Shown here: positions 12,066 through 21,127 of the stretch, piece by piece | How the letters are laid out: each line of letters starts with the position of its first letter | Position numbering within the stretch: the first letter of the stretch is position 1 | From: Gammaproteobacteria bacterium | Lineage (GTDB): Bacteria > Pseudomonadota > Gammaproteobacteria > JAKEHO01 | Reading direction: 5' to 3' | Assembly (NCBI GenBank): GCA_027296625.1 | Contig: JAPUIX010000012.1 | Coordinates: 1 to 39,860, forward strand | DNA length: 39,860 nucleotides | Made by a program: the position numbers and the translations under genes | The notes under the pieces: model-generated | Seen by the model: the letters and a program-made list of their open reading frames with translations, nothing else | Told to the model about the DNA's origin: nothing | Database searches by the model: none

Positions 12066-12883
12066 GTTTGGATTTTGCAACTGTCATGGTACTGCTTGTT
12101 GTAGTGAGCGGCTTGATTTGGGCCTTTGATTCACTCGTATTAGCACCCAGGCGTCGTCAGGCCTTAGCTATGCTTGGCGATACGGTCGATGTCGAGCAGT
12201 CGAAGCAACTAAGCCGCCACCCTGTGCTTGTGGAATATGCCCGTTCATTTTTCCCTATATTTATCATTGTATTGATTTTGCGGTCCTTTGTTGTTGAACC
12301 GTTCCGTATTCCATCAGGCTCTATGATGCCGACACTTTTGATCGGGGACTTCATTTTAGTAAATAAGTTTAATTATGGTATTCGCCTCCCCGTGCTCAAT
12401 TCGAAGGTTATCGATATCGGGGCACCGTCACGAGGGGACATCGTTGTCTTTCGATATCCGGAAGATCCATCAATTCCATTTATTAAACGAGTTGTTGGCT
12501 TGCCAGGCGATGAAATAGCCTATTACGATAAGACGTTATATATCAACGGCAAACCATCAAACCAGACAGTTCTGGGAACATATAGCGGCAATGGGGCAGG
12601 CGCAATGATGACTGGTGCCTCATTGCGGGAAGAAAGCCTTGATGGAATCGAACACGAGATTCTGTTGGCTCCGGATCGCCGATCCCTTGATTTACCACCG
12701 ATCGTGGTACCTGAAGGACAATATTTTGTGATGGGCGACAACCGTGATAATAGCAAAGATAGTCGCTACTGGGGCACAGTACCGGAGGAAAATTTGATAG
12801 GAAGAGCATTTCTGACTTGGATGAACTGGGACAGTAAGAATGGTGGTGTGACCTGGGAGCGGATTGGTATGGCAGTACAGTAA
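12062..12883 (+). CDS. lepB: Signal peptidase I (LepB)
   Basis: LepB cleaves signal peptides from exported proteins at the outer face of the inner membrane. The 273 residues include two N-terminal membrane segments (about 6-24 and 62-78). The catalytic serine is S87 ([10 protein letters not shown]) and the catalytic lysine is K142 ([11 protein letters not shown]). The conserved box [14 protein letters not shown] lies near residues 220-235. The start overlaps lepA by 4 nt, so the two are translationally coupled. Confidence 0.96.
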   Translation: MSLDFATVMVLLVVVSGLIWAFDSLVLAPRRRQALAMLGDTVDVEQSKQLSRHPVLVEYARSFFPIFIIVLILRSFVVEPFRIPSGSMMPTLLIGDFILVNKFNYGIRLPVLNSKVIDIGAPSRGDIVVFRYPEDPSIPFIKRVVGLPGDEIAYYDKTLYINGKPSNQTVLGTYSGNGAGAMMTGASLREESLDGIEHEILLAPDRRSLDLPPIVVPEGQYFVMGDNRDNSKDSRYWGTVPEENLIGRAFLTWMNWDSKNGGVTWERIGMAVQ

Positions 12884-12907
12884 CTTGTAGAGATAAAAGG
12901 AACACAT

Positions 12908-13324
12908 ATGATGAAACTGGCTAAAAAACAACATGGCATTACGGGAATCGGATGGCTTGTTATCCTCGGTTTGATCGCCTTCTTTAGCCTTGTCACTCTA
13001 AAAGTGTTTCCACTCTATTATGAGAGCTTTCGAGTGGCAGCCGGCATGAAGGCCGTCGCAGAAAGACGTGATATCGGTCGCCTCACAACGAGGGATATTC
13101 AAAAGTATTTAGCACGGAATCTCGAAGTCAGCGGCGTAAGGCGATTTAACGAACGAAATATCAAGAATTCCCTTACAGTAACGAAACTCAAGAATACTAA
13201 TAAGCGTAAGTTGACTATGAAGTACGAATTGCGAAATGACCTGTTTGCAAATCTTGCTATTGTTTTAAAGTTCAATAAAACTGTGGATTTATCATCGAAT
13301 GGAGTGCCTCAATCGCAACGTTAA
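12908..13324 (+). CDS. DUF4845 family membrane-anchored protein
   Basis: A 138-residue protein of unknown function, of the DUF4845 family that commonly sits between lepB and rnc in Pseudomonas-type gammaproteobacteria. It has an N-terminal type IV-pilin-like or signal-anchor segment (GITGIGWLVILGLIAFFSLVTLKV, residues about 10-33). A small charged domain with a conserved VFPLYYESFRV stretch follows. An AAAGGA ribosome-binding site precedes the tandem ATG-ATG start. Its annotated C-terminus lies in the region where rnc appears to have a one-base problem, so its last residues are uncertain. Confidence 0.85.
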   Translation: MMKLAKKQHGITGIGWLVILGLIAFFSLVTLKVFPLYYESFRVAAGMKAVAERRDIGRLTTRDIQKYLARNLEVSGVRRFNERNIKNSLTVTKLKNTNKRKLTMKYELRNDLFANLAIVLKFNKTVDLSSNGVPQSQR

Positions 13325-14034
13325 CGCAAATCCTTGGTCATCACTTTAAAGAGATAAAATTGCTCCGCGAAGCGTTGACCCACCGCAGTACGAGGGATAA
13401 AAATAACGAACGACTGGAATACTTAGGTGATGCGCTGCTCGGCTTCATTATTGCTGAAGCCTTGTACAAGCGCTTTCCTACGGCAACTGAAGGTGAATTG
13501 ACACGCCTACGAGCGGCATTAGTAAAGCGCGATACTCTAGCCTCCCTTGCCAGGGAGCATGAAATCGGAAGCTACCTGAAAATGGGTAGCGGTGAACTAA
13601 AAAGTGGCGGCTGGCGGCGCGACTCAATCCTGTCCAATGCCTTAGAAGCCATTATCGGCGCCATTTACCTAGATGCAGGCATGACGGTCTGCTGTGAGAA
13701 AGTCCTCAATATATACAAGGAGCCCTTGGCGTTGGTATCGCTTGAGGGTATTGCCAAAGATCCCAAGACCCAATTGCAGGAATACCTTCAGGCCCGGCAA
13801 TTACCTTTGCCATCCTACCAAGTCATTGCGGATGAAGGCGAAGCCCATGCTAAGACTTTTACGATACAGTGTGAGGTCGCTGGCCTACGGGCGCCCGTCC
13901 TAGCCCAAGGACTCAGCAAGCGACGCGCAGAGCAGTCCGCAGCAGCGGAGGCGCTGACGCAGTTGCAGGAAAACCGCGCGAGACCCCAGAGTAGCCGTAT
14001 AGTTAATAAAGAAGGTCACTCAGATGCTGGATAG
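13300..14034 (+). CDS. rnc: Ribonuclease III (start codon disturbed)
   Basis: RNase III cuts double-stranded RNA in rRNA and mRNA maturation. The signature ERLEYLGDALL is at about 13408-13440, KSGGWRRDSILSNALEAIIGAIY follows in the catalytic domain, and a dsRNA-binding domain fills the C-terminus from DPKTQLQEYLQ. The first canonical start in frame, TTG 13360, would remove conserved N-terminal sequence. The same frame reads S-A-S-I-A-T-L-T-Q-I-LGHHF upstream of it, clearly RNase III-like. That frame has no ATG, GTG or TTG before a TAA at 13276. An ATG at 13299 is displaced by one base: dropping one G of the GG at 13301-13302 would put it in frame. I begin the feature at the homologous codon (TGG 13300). 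It may be a sequencing indel or a real frameshift. The end overlaps era by 11 nt. Confidence 0.88.
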   Translation, partial: WSASIATLTQILGHHFKEIKLLREALTHRSTRDKNNERLEYLGDALLGFIIAEALYKRFPTATEGELTRLRAALVKRDTLASLAREHEIGSYLKMGSGELKSGGWRRDSILSNALEAIIGAIYLDAGMTVCCEKVLNIYKEPLALVSLEGIAKDPKTQLQEYLQARQLPLPSYQVIADEGEAHAKTFTIQCEVAGLRAPVLAQGLSKRRAEQSAAAEALTQLQENRARPQSSRIVNKEGHSDAG

Positions 14035-14923
14035 TCAAAACGAGCAGTGCGGCTATGTAGCAATCATTGGGCGACCTAATGTGGGGAAGTCCACATTGCT
14101 CAACAGGCTAATCGGGCAGAAGATCAGTATTACCTCCCGAAAACCTCAAACAACCCGTTACCGTATTCTTGGCATAAAAACCGTGGAACGTCGTCAAGCG
14201 ATCTATGTGGATACACCAGGACTACAGAAGTCGCCGCGAGGGACTATGAATCGCTACATGAACCGCGAAGTCTATAGCGCCATAGTGGGAGTCGATTTTA
14301 TCGTACACATTATTGAAGCGTTGTCTTGGACGGAAGAAGATGACTATGTCATTTCCCAGTTAAAAACTTTATCTTTGCCCGTGATTCTTGCAATCAATAA
14401 GATTGATAAGGTCAAGGATAAGTCAGAACTGTTACCGTATCTTGATAAAATTAGGCATACATTGGACTATAAAGAGATTTTTCCTATATCAGCGCGCAAA
14501 GGAGACAATGTGAAAGCGCTTGATCAATGCATTCTATCCCAATTACCTCGCGGGCCACTATGCTATCCCGTTGATCAACTGACCGATCGCAGCGAGCGTT
14601 TTTTCGCCGCTGAGCTCATTCGCGAAAAGTTAATGCGAATGTTGGGAGCGGAAGTGCCTTATCACCTAAGTGTCGTAGTTGATCAATTCACACGACAAAA
14701 AGGCGTTTTACAAATCATGGCTACGATCTGGGTAGAGCGTCCAGGGCAAAAACAAATAGTTATCGGCAAAAATGGTAGCGTGCTAAAGGAAGCAGGAGAG
14801 CAAGCCAGAAAAGATATGGAAAGAATGTTTGGTAGTAAGGTCTTTCTACGCACTTGGGTTAAGATTAAAAAGCGATGGTCCGATGATATGCGTGCCCTAC
14901 AGGAACTGGGTTACCATGCGTAA
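14024..14923 (+). CDS. era: GTPase Era
   Basis: Era is an essential GTPase that binds the 3' end of 16S rRNA and assists 30S assembly. The 299 residues hold G1 GRPNVGKS (16-23), G2 within KPQTTRYR (40-47), G3 DTPG (63-66), G4 NKID (125-128) and the G5 SARKG. A C-terminal KH domain follows (VIGKNGSVLKEAGEQAR from about residue 246). It overlaps rnc by 11 nt, with an AAGG ribosome-binding site upstream. The rnc-era-recO order is widely conserved. Confidence 0.97.
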   Translation: MLDSQNEQCGYVAIIGRPNVGKSTLLNRLIGQKISITSRKPQTTRYRILGIKTVERRQAIYVDTPGLQKSPRGTMNRYMNREVYSAIVGVDFIVHIIEALSWTEEDDYVISQLKTLSLPVILAINKIDKVKDKSELLPYLDKIRHTLDYKEIFPISARKGDNVKALDQCILSQLPRGPLCYPVDQLTDRSERFFAAELIREKLMRMLGAEVPYHLSVVVDQFTRQKGVLQIMATIWVERPGQKQIVIGKNGSVLKEAGEQARKDMERMFGSKVFLRTWVKIKKRWSDDMRALQELGYHA

Positions 14924-14967
14924 ATGTCTCTTATAACTTTACCAGGTTGTGAATTAGATCGAGAATA

Positions 14968-15729
14968 GTGCGAGTTTCGTTAAATCCCGCGTATGTCCTA
15001 CACCGGCGTGCTTATCGGGAAACTAGTTTGTTGGTGGAGGTATTCTCAGCGGAGCAAGGCCGCGTTGCGCTTGTTGCCCGCGGGGTCAGGCAAAAGCGTT
15101 CAAAGAATCGCAACATATTACAGCCCTTCCAGCGACTGCAAGTTGCATGGTCTGGTAAAGGCGAATTGGGCACGCTAACGGCTGTCGAACCTGACGGCCG
15201 CTTTCGCCCGCTCTGTGGCAAACGACTGATCGCAGGATTCTATTTAAATGAACTACTATTACGCTTGCTTCATCGTCATGAACGTCATTTAGAGTTATTC
15301 AACTCATATCATGACGCTGTTACCCACCTTACAGAGCCCGAAGATGAAGAGAAAGTGCTTCGGGTCTTTGAGAAACGATTGTTACGAGCAATCGGTTATG
15401 GTTTGCGCTTGGACCATGAGGTGCAATCTGGCAAGGCCATCCATCCGAATGAAGCGTATTACTACCAACTTGATTCGGGTCCTCTGGCGTCGGCACCAAA
15501 GACCTCTAACTATATAAAGGTGCAAGGAGAAACGTTGTTAGCTATTGCTGAAGAGCAATTTAACGATAATGATGTTCTTCGAGAGGCAAAGCAACTTATG
15601 CGATTTGTTCTGACTCAATACGTTGGGACTAAACCTCTCGCCAGTCGAGAACTCTACTACGCCTATCTAAAAAATACGCCTGATAAGGGTTTAGGAGATA
15701 AATATAGAGCGGGGAAGGGGCCTTCATAA
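14968..15729 (+). CDS. recO: DNA repair protein RecO
   Basis: RecO works with RecR and RecF to load RecA on SSB-coated gaps. The 253-residue protein has an N-terminal OB fold (AYVLHRRAYRETSLLVEVFS, then GRVALVARGVRQ). A helical domain contains the Leu-rich LNELLLRLLHRHERHLELF stretch. The usual C-terminal zinc cysteines are not apparent, as in other gammaproteobacterial RecO proteins. A GTG start preceded by GAGAA is used, 44 nt after era. Confidence 0.92.
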   Translation: MRVSLNPAYVLHRRAYRETSLLVEVFSAEQGRVALVARGVRQKRSKNRNILQPFQRLQVAWSGKGELGTLTAVEPDGRFRPLCGKRLIAGFYLNELLLRLLHRHERHLELFNSYHDAVTHLTEPEDEEKVLRVFEKRLLRAIGYGLRLDHEVQSGKAIHPNEAYYYQLDSGPLASAPKTSNYIKVQGETLLAIAEEQFNDNDVLREAKQLMRFVLTQYVGTKPLASRELYYAYLKNTPDKGLGDKYRAGKGPS

Positions 15730-15868
15730 TTCAAACCCCAAATGGAGCAAATTGCGCTTCGATTGTGTACGTCCTATATCTTCGCTGCCAGAATCACGTA
15801 CTTAGTGGTGCCTGCTGGCCCTTCCTGCTCATACTCGGTGCAACTGCATGTCGATTTTAGAACATGGC

Positions 15869-16600
15869 ATGGAAGAGATTTTACTTGGTGTAAATATTGA
15901 TCATGTCGCAACCCTCAGGGAAGCCCGTGGGACACGTTACCCGGAACCGGTTCAGGCGGCATGTGATGCGGAGCAAGCTGGCGCCGATGCCATAACGATT
16001 CATTTACGTGAAGATCGGCGACACATACAAGAACGGGACGTCTATCTCCTCAAAGACGTGCTATTAACCCGCATGAATTTGGAAATGGCGGTTACCGAGG
16101 AGATGTTAACTATTGCTGAAAAGGTTCGCCCCCAAGACTGTTGTTTGGTCCCTGAACGTCGTGAGGAGCTGACTACTGAAGGGGGCCTGAATGTGGCGAC
16201 TCAAAAGGAAAGACTAAGAGACGCATGCTTGCGACTTAGCGAGGCCGGCATCCGAGTCTCACTCTTTATTGATGCAGATCCAATGCAGATCGAGGCCGCA
16301 TCCGAGGTAAGCGCATCAGTGATAGAGATTCACACGGGCCCATTTGCTGATAGCTGGCCTTCAGCATCGAGCGAGCAAGAGCTTCAAACGATCATCGATG
16401 CTGTTCGCCAAGGAGTGGCGGCAGGGCTGTATGTCAATGCAGGACATGGTCTGAATTACCAAAATGTGCAAGCCATCGCTGCAATTCCCGATATCCAAGA
16501 ACTAAATATCGGGCATAGCATTGTCTCGTGTGCGGTGTTTACAGGGCTTGGCAATGCTGTAAGAGAGATGAAGCGGCTGATGCGGGAGGCACGGCAGTGA
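15869..16600 (+). CDS. pdxJ: Pyridoxine 5'-phosphate synthase PdxJ
   Basis: PdxJ condenses 1-deoxyxylulose 5-phosphate with 3-amino-1-hydroxyacetone phosphate to make pyridoxine 5'-phosphate. The homologous N-terminus [18 protein letters not shown] follows the ATG at 15869, giving 243 residues, the family length. An ATG at 15848 would add seven residues. Further motifs are [29 protein letters not shown], and GHGLNYQNV near the C-terminus. The TGA stop overlaps the acpS GTG (GTGA). About 140 nt separate it from recO. Confidence 0.95.
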   Translation: MEEILLGVNIDHVATLREARGTRYPEPVQAACDAEQAGADAITIHLREDRRHIQERDVYLLKDVLLTRMNLEMAVTEEMLTIAEKVRPQDCCLVPERREELTTEGGLNVATQKERLRDACLRLSEAGIRVSLFIDADPMQIEAASEVSASVIEIHTGPFADSWPSASSEQELQTIIDAVRQGVAAGLYVNAGHGLNYQNVQAIAAIPDIQELNIGHSIVSCAVFTGLGNAVREMKRLMREARQ

Positions 16601-16980
16601 TCTTCGGAATCGGGGTTGATATCGTTCATATTAGTCGGATGCAGGAAAATCTTGATCGTTATGGCGTTCGATTTGCGCGTCGGATCCTAGCGAAGAAAGA
16701 ATACGTCGAGTATGGCCGTACGCGAAACCCCGCCCGCTTTCTAGCCACACGTTTTGCGGCCAAGGAAGCGCTCGTCAAAGCATTCGGCACGGGGTTCCGC
16801 GGCGGTCTCTTTCTAAAACAGATCGCAGTCGTTCATGACGATCTCGGTCGCCCAAGTCTGCAATGCAGCGGCCGCGCCTTGGAGATGCTTACAGGGTCTG
16901 GCATTGCACAAACTCACCTTAGTCTGGCCCATGAGCTTGACCATGCCCTTGCCTTTGTTGCCTTGACCAAATCAGTGTAG
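16597..16980 (+). CDS. acpS: Holo-[acyl-carrier-protein] synthase AcpS
   Basis: AcpS transfers 4'-phosphopantetheine from CoA to the serine of apo-ACP, here the ACP made from acpP at 28.5 kb. The GTG at 16597 overlaps the pdxJ stop by 4 nt and is preceded by a GGGAGG ribosome-binding site. It gives 127 residues, as usual. Motifs are [14 protein letters not shown] at the start (Mg-binding aspartate) and [15 protein letters not shown] in the middle. The open frame extends upstream into pdxJ, but that part is unrelated to the family. Confidence 0.95.
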   Translation: MIFGIGVDIVHISRMQENLDRYGVRFARRILAKKEYVEYGRTRNPARFLATRFAAKEALVKAFGTGFRGGLFLKQIAVVHDDLGRPSLQCSGRALEMLTGSGIAQTHLSLAHELDHALAFVALTKSV

Positions 16981-17176
16981 GCGAGAGGGGGCGCGAACGA
17001 CTCATTCGGAACCGACAGACCGTGGCAAGCTGGGCCTTTTTCCCTTTCATGGCACACGCTTTAACAATAAATTAGTTTATATAGTTGTTGTTAGTTCCTG
17101 TTTAATAAAATGTTTGCCTGAAAAGTGCCAAAGAAAGTCAGCGATTGAGGCGCGATCTGCGTCTTGTCGAGATGAT

Positions 17177-17193
17177 GGGGGGTTCAACCCCCC
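17177..17193. terminator. G6/C6 hairpin between acpS and rne (candidate terminator)
   Basis: Six G (17177-17182), TTCAA, then six C (17188-17193) form a very stable stem 7 nt beyond the rne stop in the convergent acpS/rne gap. Neither side has a full T-tract; the plus side continues GTCCTTGTTACTCTTT. It may slow or stop transcription from both directions. The rest of the 220-nt gap shows nothing else that I recognise. Confidence 0.4.
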
Positions 17194-17200
17194 GTCCTTG

Positions 17201-19612
17201 TTACTCTTTAGCTTCTTCTGGGGTCTGGGAGGGCGCCGATTTCGCGGCACTGGGGTGATCCTCAGCATCACGACCCGATTCTGTCTGGACACCGTCTGGC
17301 GTACGGCCCGCCGGCGCGACATCGCTATGCTCGGCCCTATGGATATCCACTGGCACATCAGGGATATCGGGTAACGCTGGGGGGGAGGTGGACGGGGTGG
17401 GGCGCCCGGGCGCTCGTTGCCTATCGTTTCCTCGCATTGATGCCTGGGATTCGCCTGTGTCTGTGACGCCGCTCCGGTCCCGGGCAGCGCCTTGGCTCGT
17501 CAAATCACCGGGTTCAGTGGCGCGCGCGACAGGCTCATGGGCGCCTTGATTTGCCTCCTCCGTTGGCTGTCTTGTGGCTTCCACGCTGGGATCGACCTTA
17601 GCGGCAGCAGGTGGCCGCCGCCGCCGCCGACCGCCTCGGTGTCCGCGGCGCGCCCCAGCACGTCTTGTCTGAGTCGTCTCTGAATCTGCCCTCTTATCAC
17701 CAGCGAAGGCGACGCCCCTGTCGCCATTGTCATCCCGACGCATATCGGACCGCCCATCCTCACTTCGATCGGGGGTTTCGCGCCTATTGGGCTTAGCCGC
17801 TGCATTGCGCCGTGAGGGTTCACGCCCGGTCGCCGGCGTGCGCCCGCGTGTGGGAGTGCTACGGCGACGTCGCTGAGGAGTCCGGGTGCTCCTTGTCGCC
17901 GGCTTGCCTTCCTTCTGAGCTTGTGCCCCAAAAAGACTGATCATCAGACGCTTAAGGAAACCTGGTCCAGGTCGAGTAGCCCGTTTGCTAGCAACAGGGA
18001 CGGGTTTTTCAGGTATGACCTGCATAACAGCGGGGGTCTCAGGGCGCGGCCTATCCGTGCTGAGGGCCTCTGTCTCGGCATCCTCCGTTGCCGGTGCTAG
18101 TTTGTAACTGACCTGCTTATATTCTTCACTGTCGGCTTCACTCTGCCGAACACGTTGCAACGTGTATTGTGGCGTCTCCAGGGCAGGATTTGGGATCAAA
18201 ACAATCTCGACCTGCAGGCTTTCTTGTATCCCCTGCATCGCCTGGCGTTTCTCATTCAACAAGAATGTTGCGGTGTCGACCGGGAGCTGTGCGATAACCT
18301 TAGCAGTCATCTCCTTCATGGCCTCTTCTTCGATGAGCCGTAGCACCGATAAGGCAAGTGATTCCACGCCACGGATGGTGCCCTGGCCACTGCAGCGAGG
18401 GCACATGATGTGACTCGATTCCCCCAGGGATGGACGCAGACGTTGGCGCGACATCTCAAGGAGCCCGAACCTTGAGATTCGGCCAATTTGCACGCGCGCC
18501 CGATCTGACTTAAGGAGTTCTTTTAACCGGTTTTCAACTTCACGCTGGTTATGGCTCGAGGCCATGTCGATAAAGTCGATGACGATTAAGCCCCCAAGGT
18601 CACGAAGCCGCAATTGGCGGGCGATCTCATCGCAAGCCTCCAAATTCGTATTGAAGGCTGTTTCCTCGATACCCCCACCTGCAGTCGCGCGGGCGGAGTT
18701 AATATCGATAGTGACAAGCGCTTCGGTGTGATCGATGTGAATACCCCCGCCGGAAGGCAGTCTGACGGCGCGAGAAAACGCTGACTCAATCTGGCTCTCA
18801 ATCTGATACCGTGTAAACAGCGGGACGCTATCTTCATAAAGTTTGAGCCTATGGAGGTTATGAGGCATAACCTGCTGCATGAAGTCACGAGCTTTTTCGT
18901 AGACGGCGCGATTATCTATCAATATCTCATTGATTTCGCTGCGAAGAAAATCCCTTATTGCGCGGTAGATGCCCTCGCTTTCTTGATAAACCAGAAAAGG
19001 CGCACTACGTTCAGCGGCCGCACTCTCTATCGCGCCCCATAAGTGCAAAAGATAATCAAGATCCCATTGGAGCTCCTCAGGCGACTTGCCAACACCGGCG
19101 GTGCGCAGGATGAGTCCCATTCCTTGTGGGATATTCAGCATGCTCATGGCTTCCCTTGCCTCGGCGCGTTCGCTACCCTCGATTTGGCGTGACACGCCTC
19201 CAACTCGAGGATTGTTGGGCATCAGAACAAGATAGCGGCCCGCAAGGCTAATAAACGTAGTCAGCGCAGCACCCTTGCTCCCACGCTCTTCTTTTTCAAC
19301 CTGAATAACGAGCTCTTGTCCCTCGGCAAGGGCGTCTTTGACGTTAATGCGTCCGCCCTTTGCATCAGGGGCGTCCTTAAATAGGGAACGGGCAACTTCT
19401 TTGAGGGGGAGAAAGCCGTGCCGCTCGGCGCCAAAATCCACAAACGCTGCTTCGAGGCTGGGCTCGATGCGAACGACACGCCCTCTATAAATATTTGACT
19501 TCTTCTGTTCGCGGCTTGTTGACTCAATCTCGAGATCATAGAGCCGCTGGCCATCCACTAGCGCCACACGCAACTCTTCCGGCTGAGTTGCGTTGATCAG
19601 CATTCTGTTCAT
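17201..19612 (-). CDS. rne: Ribonuclease E
   Basis: RNase E is the essential endonuclease that starts mRNA decay, processes rRNA and tRNA, and scaffolds the degradosome. The N-terminal catalytic half closely tracks E. coli numbering. It starts [19 protein letters not shown], then the S1 domain. The magnesium-binding aspartates are D303 (VTIDINS) and D346 (IVIDFID), and the zinc-link is C404-x-x-C407 (CPRC). The C-terminal half is a disordered Arg/Pro/Glu-rich tail with an arginine cluster ([12 protein letters not shown]) likely to bind RNA. At 803 residues it is shorter than E. coli's (1,061). The start is preceded by AGGG on the minus strand and by a long leader. Confidence 0.96.
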   Translation of the reverse strand: MNRMLINATQPEELRVALVDGQRLYDLEIESTSREQKKSNIYRGRVVRIEPSLEAAFVDFGAERHGFLPLKEVARSLFKDAPDAKGGRINVKDALAEGQELVIQVEKEERGSKGAALTTFISLAGRYLVLMPNNPRVGGVSRQIEGSERAEAREAMSMLNIPQGMGLILRTAGVGKSPEELQWDLDYLLHLWGAIESAAAERSAPFLVYQESEGIYRAIRDFLRSEINEILIDNRAVYEKARDFMQQVMPHNLHRLKLYEDSVPLFTRYQIESQIESAFSRAVRLPSGGGIHIDHTEALVTIDINSARATAGGGIEETAFNTNLEACDEIARQLRLRDLGGLIVIDFIDMASSHNQREVENRLKELLKSDRARVQIGRISRFGLLEMSRQRLRPSLGESSHIMCPRCSGQGTIRGVESLALSVLRLIEEEAMKEMTAKVIAQLPVDTATFLLNEKRQAMQGIQESLQVEIVLIPNPALETPQYTLQRVRQSEADSEEYKQVSYKLAPATEDAETEALSTDRPRPETPAVMQVIPEKPVPVASKRATRPGPGFLKRLMISLFGAQAQKEGKPATRSTRTPQRRRRSTPTRGRTPATGREPSRRNAAAKPNRRETPDRSEDGRSDMRRDDNGDRGVAFAGDKRADSETTQTRRAGARRGHRGGRRRRRPPAAAKVDPSVEATRQPTEEANQGAHEPVARATEPGDLTSQGAARDRSGVTDTGESQASMRGNDRQRAPGRPTPSTSPPALPDIPDVPVDIHRAEHSDVAPAGRTPDGVQTESGRDAEDHPSAAKSAPSQTPEEAKE

Positions 19613-20117
19613 TGTTACATCCCTATCGTGCGCTCAACCACAGTCCTGTGGCTGCGAAATTCTGCAAGGGTTTTTGCTGCCCCGTGCTGCTGGGCCCGAA
19701 TGATCAGGCTCGTGGGAGCGCATTTTTCGTCGCTCATTGATTCGGGTTGAGCGACGGTTAACCCCGTGTATTTTCAAGTAATTGCAATACGTCCGTAAAT
19801 CGTTGCAACGAGCCGATCGGTTTCTGAATCGCTCCATGCAAGCCACTCGCTTATGAGACCCCAACAAGGGCTACAGACACCGGTAACCTCAGCTATTTAG
19901 GTTCACGCCAGCCGGCGTTTGCCAGGGACTCTCTGCGTGCTCGGTTGCTCGTGCCAGGGTTAACGCAGCCTACGACCCTATCAGAAGGGGAATCGACGCA
20001 GAAACCCCTTTAGACCGTGGTTTTTTGGCGCACCACCCGGCACCGACCAACACAGGCACTTGGCACATATACCATTCGGTGCCCTTCAAAGATCTCAGGG
20101 AAACGCCCCGAAAATCT
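19613..20117 (-). promoter_or_regulatory. Long 5' leader of rne (gap between rne and rluC)
   Basis: This 555-nt gene gap has no credible ORF. If the promoter proposed at 20124-20152 is used, rne carries a leader of about 500 nt. In E. coli the 361-nt rne leader mediates RNase E autoregulation through hairpins, so the same role is inferred here. Visible inverted repeats are 19728-19756 (9-bp stem), 19638-19651 (CCACA/TGTGG) and 19985-20010 (AAGGGG/CCCCTT). Confidence 0.5.
19728..19756 (-). promoter_or_regulatory. Hairpin in the rne leader
   Basis: CGTCGCTCA (19728-19736) and TGAGCGACG (19748-19756) form a perfect 9-bp stem with an 11-nt loop, about 115 nt upstream of the rne ATG. It is a candidate for the autoregulatory hairpin recognised by RNase E. 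On the minus strand it is followed by AAAAATG, too short for a convincing T-tract terminator. Confidence 0.5.
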
Positions 20118-20123
20118 GTGGAT

Positions 20124-20152
20124 AATATAACAGTGTTAACAGATTACGACAA
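20124..20152 (-). promoter_or_regulatory. Candidate sigma-70 promoter for rne
   Basis: On the minus strand TTGTCG (20152-20147) and TATATT (20129-20124) are spaced by 17 nt. Transcription would start near 20117. The site sits just upstream of the rluC start, so it could interfere with rluC expression. Confidence 0.45.
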
Positions 20153-20167
20153 CTGCAGAACCAAGCA

Positions 20168-21127
20168 ATGAATCAGACTTTTTCTCCGCGTAAACCGAGC
20201 GTACGCTACCTGGCCATTGAAAACAGCCACGCCGGGCGTCGGATCGACAATATGCTTATTAGTGAGCTTAAAGGAGTACCGAAGAGCCGTATCTACCGCA
20301 TGCTCAGAACGGGAGAAGTGCGAGTGAATCGGGCGAGGGTGCGCCAGGATTACCGTCTAAAGGCGGGCGATGTTGTGCGGATACCGCCTGTGCGCACAAA
20401 AGTGGGCAAGGCACAATCCGACCCCCCGGCGCGACTGTGTCGGCAGATCGATCACAGCGTTCTCTTTGAAGATGAGCGGCTTCTTGTGCTCAACAAGCCA
20501 ACAGGAATTGCCGTCCACGGTGGTAGTGGTTTGAAGTTTGGCATTATTCAGGTCCTGCGGGCAGCGAGACCCAATATCGACCGTTTGGAACTGGTCCATC
20601 GCCTTGATCGGGGTACATCGGGCTGTTTAATCATTGCGAAAGAGCCACGCGTGCTGCGCCAGCTCCATAAAATGCTACGTGATGGGCAGATTGACAAGCA
20701 TTATCTCGCACTGCTTGGCGGTCGTTGGCGCGGCAAGGAAAGAAAAGTGACGGGAACATTACGGAAGAATGTCCAGCGATCGGGTGAGCGCATGGTGGAA
20801 GTGCGATCAGATGGAAAGTTGGCGGTCAGTGTATTTATGCCAACGGCGCGATACCAAGATATGACCCTGGTGGAGATTAAACTCTCGACCGGGCGAACAC
20901 ATCAGATCCGCGTCCACGCTGCACTTATCAATCACCCTGTTGCCGGTGATCGGAAATATGGCGATTGGGAAGTCAATCGTCAGGCCCGGGGATACGGCCT
21001 AAAGCGCTTGTTCTTGCACGCAAACAGACTAAGCTTCAGACTCCCTGAGCACGGTGACCGTATCTCTGTCGAGGCGCCGTTGCCCCAGGACCTATCCGAA
21101 GTGTTAGACAGGTTGCAAGGTGGGTAG
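20168..21127 (+). CDS. rluC: Ribosomal large subunit pseudouridine synthase RluC
   Basis: RluC makes pseudouridines 955, 2504 and 2580 in E. coli 23S rRNA. The 319 residues equal the E. coli length. An S4 RNA-binding domain (about 22-80, GRRIDNMLISELKGVPKSRIY) precedes the RluA-type catalytic domain. D147 in HRLDRGTSG is the catalytic aspartate. TGRTHQIRVH and VAGDRKYG follow. It is divergent from rne, as in E. coli and Pseudomonas, and overlaps the HAD gene by 8 nt. RluD is a less likely alternative given the position next to rne. Confidence 0.93.
   Translation: MNQTFSPRKPSVRYLAIENSHAGRRIDNMLISELKGVPKSRIYRMLRTGEVRVNRARVRQDYRLKAGDVVRIPPVRTKVGKAQSDPPARLCRQIDHSVLFEDERLLVLNKPTGIAVHGGSGLKFGIIQVLRAARPNIDRLELVHRLDRGTSGCLIIAKEPRVLRQLHKMLRDGQIDKHYLALLGGRWRGKERKVTGTLRKNVQRSGERMVEVRSDGKLAVSVFMPTARYQDMTLVEIKLSTGRTHQIRVHAALINHPVAGDRKYGDWEVNRQARGYGLKRLFLHANRLSFRLPEHGDRISVEAPLPQDLSEVLDRLQGG

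Noticed and set aside
19634-19867. 77-residue minus-strand frame in the rne leader
   Set aside because: It is Arg/Ser-rich with no motif and overlaps strong RNA hairpins; a regulatory leader explains the region better.
20117-20125. Perfect DnaA-box-like TGTGGATAA upstream of rluC
   Set aside because: It is a single site with no cluster, no AT-rich unwinding element and no dnaA/dnaN nearby. Another copy (TTATCCACA) occurs inside pabC near 30557, so chance is likely.
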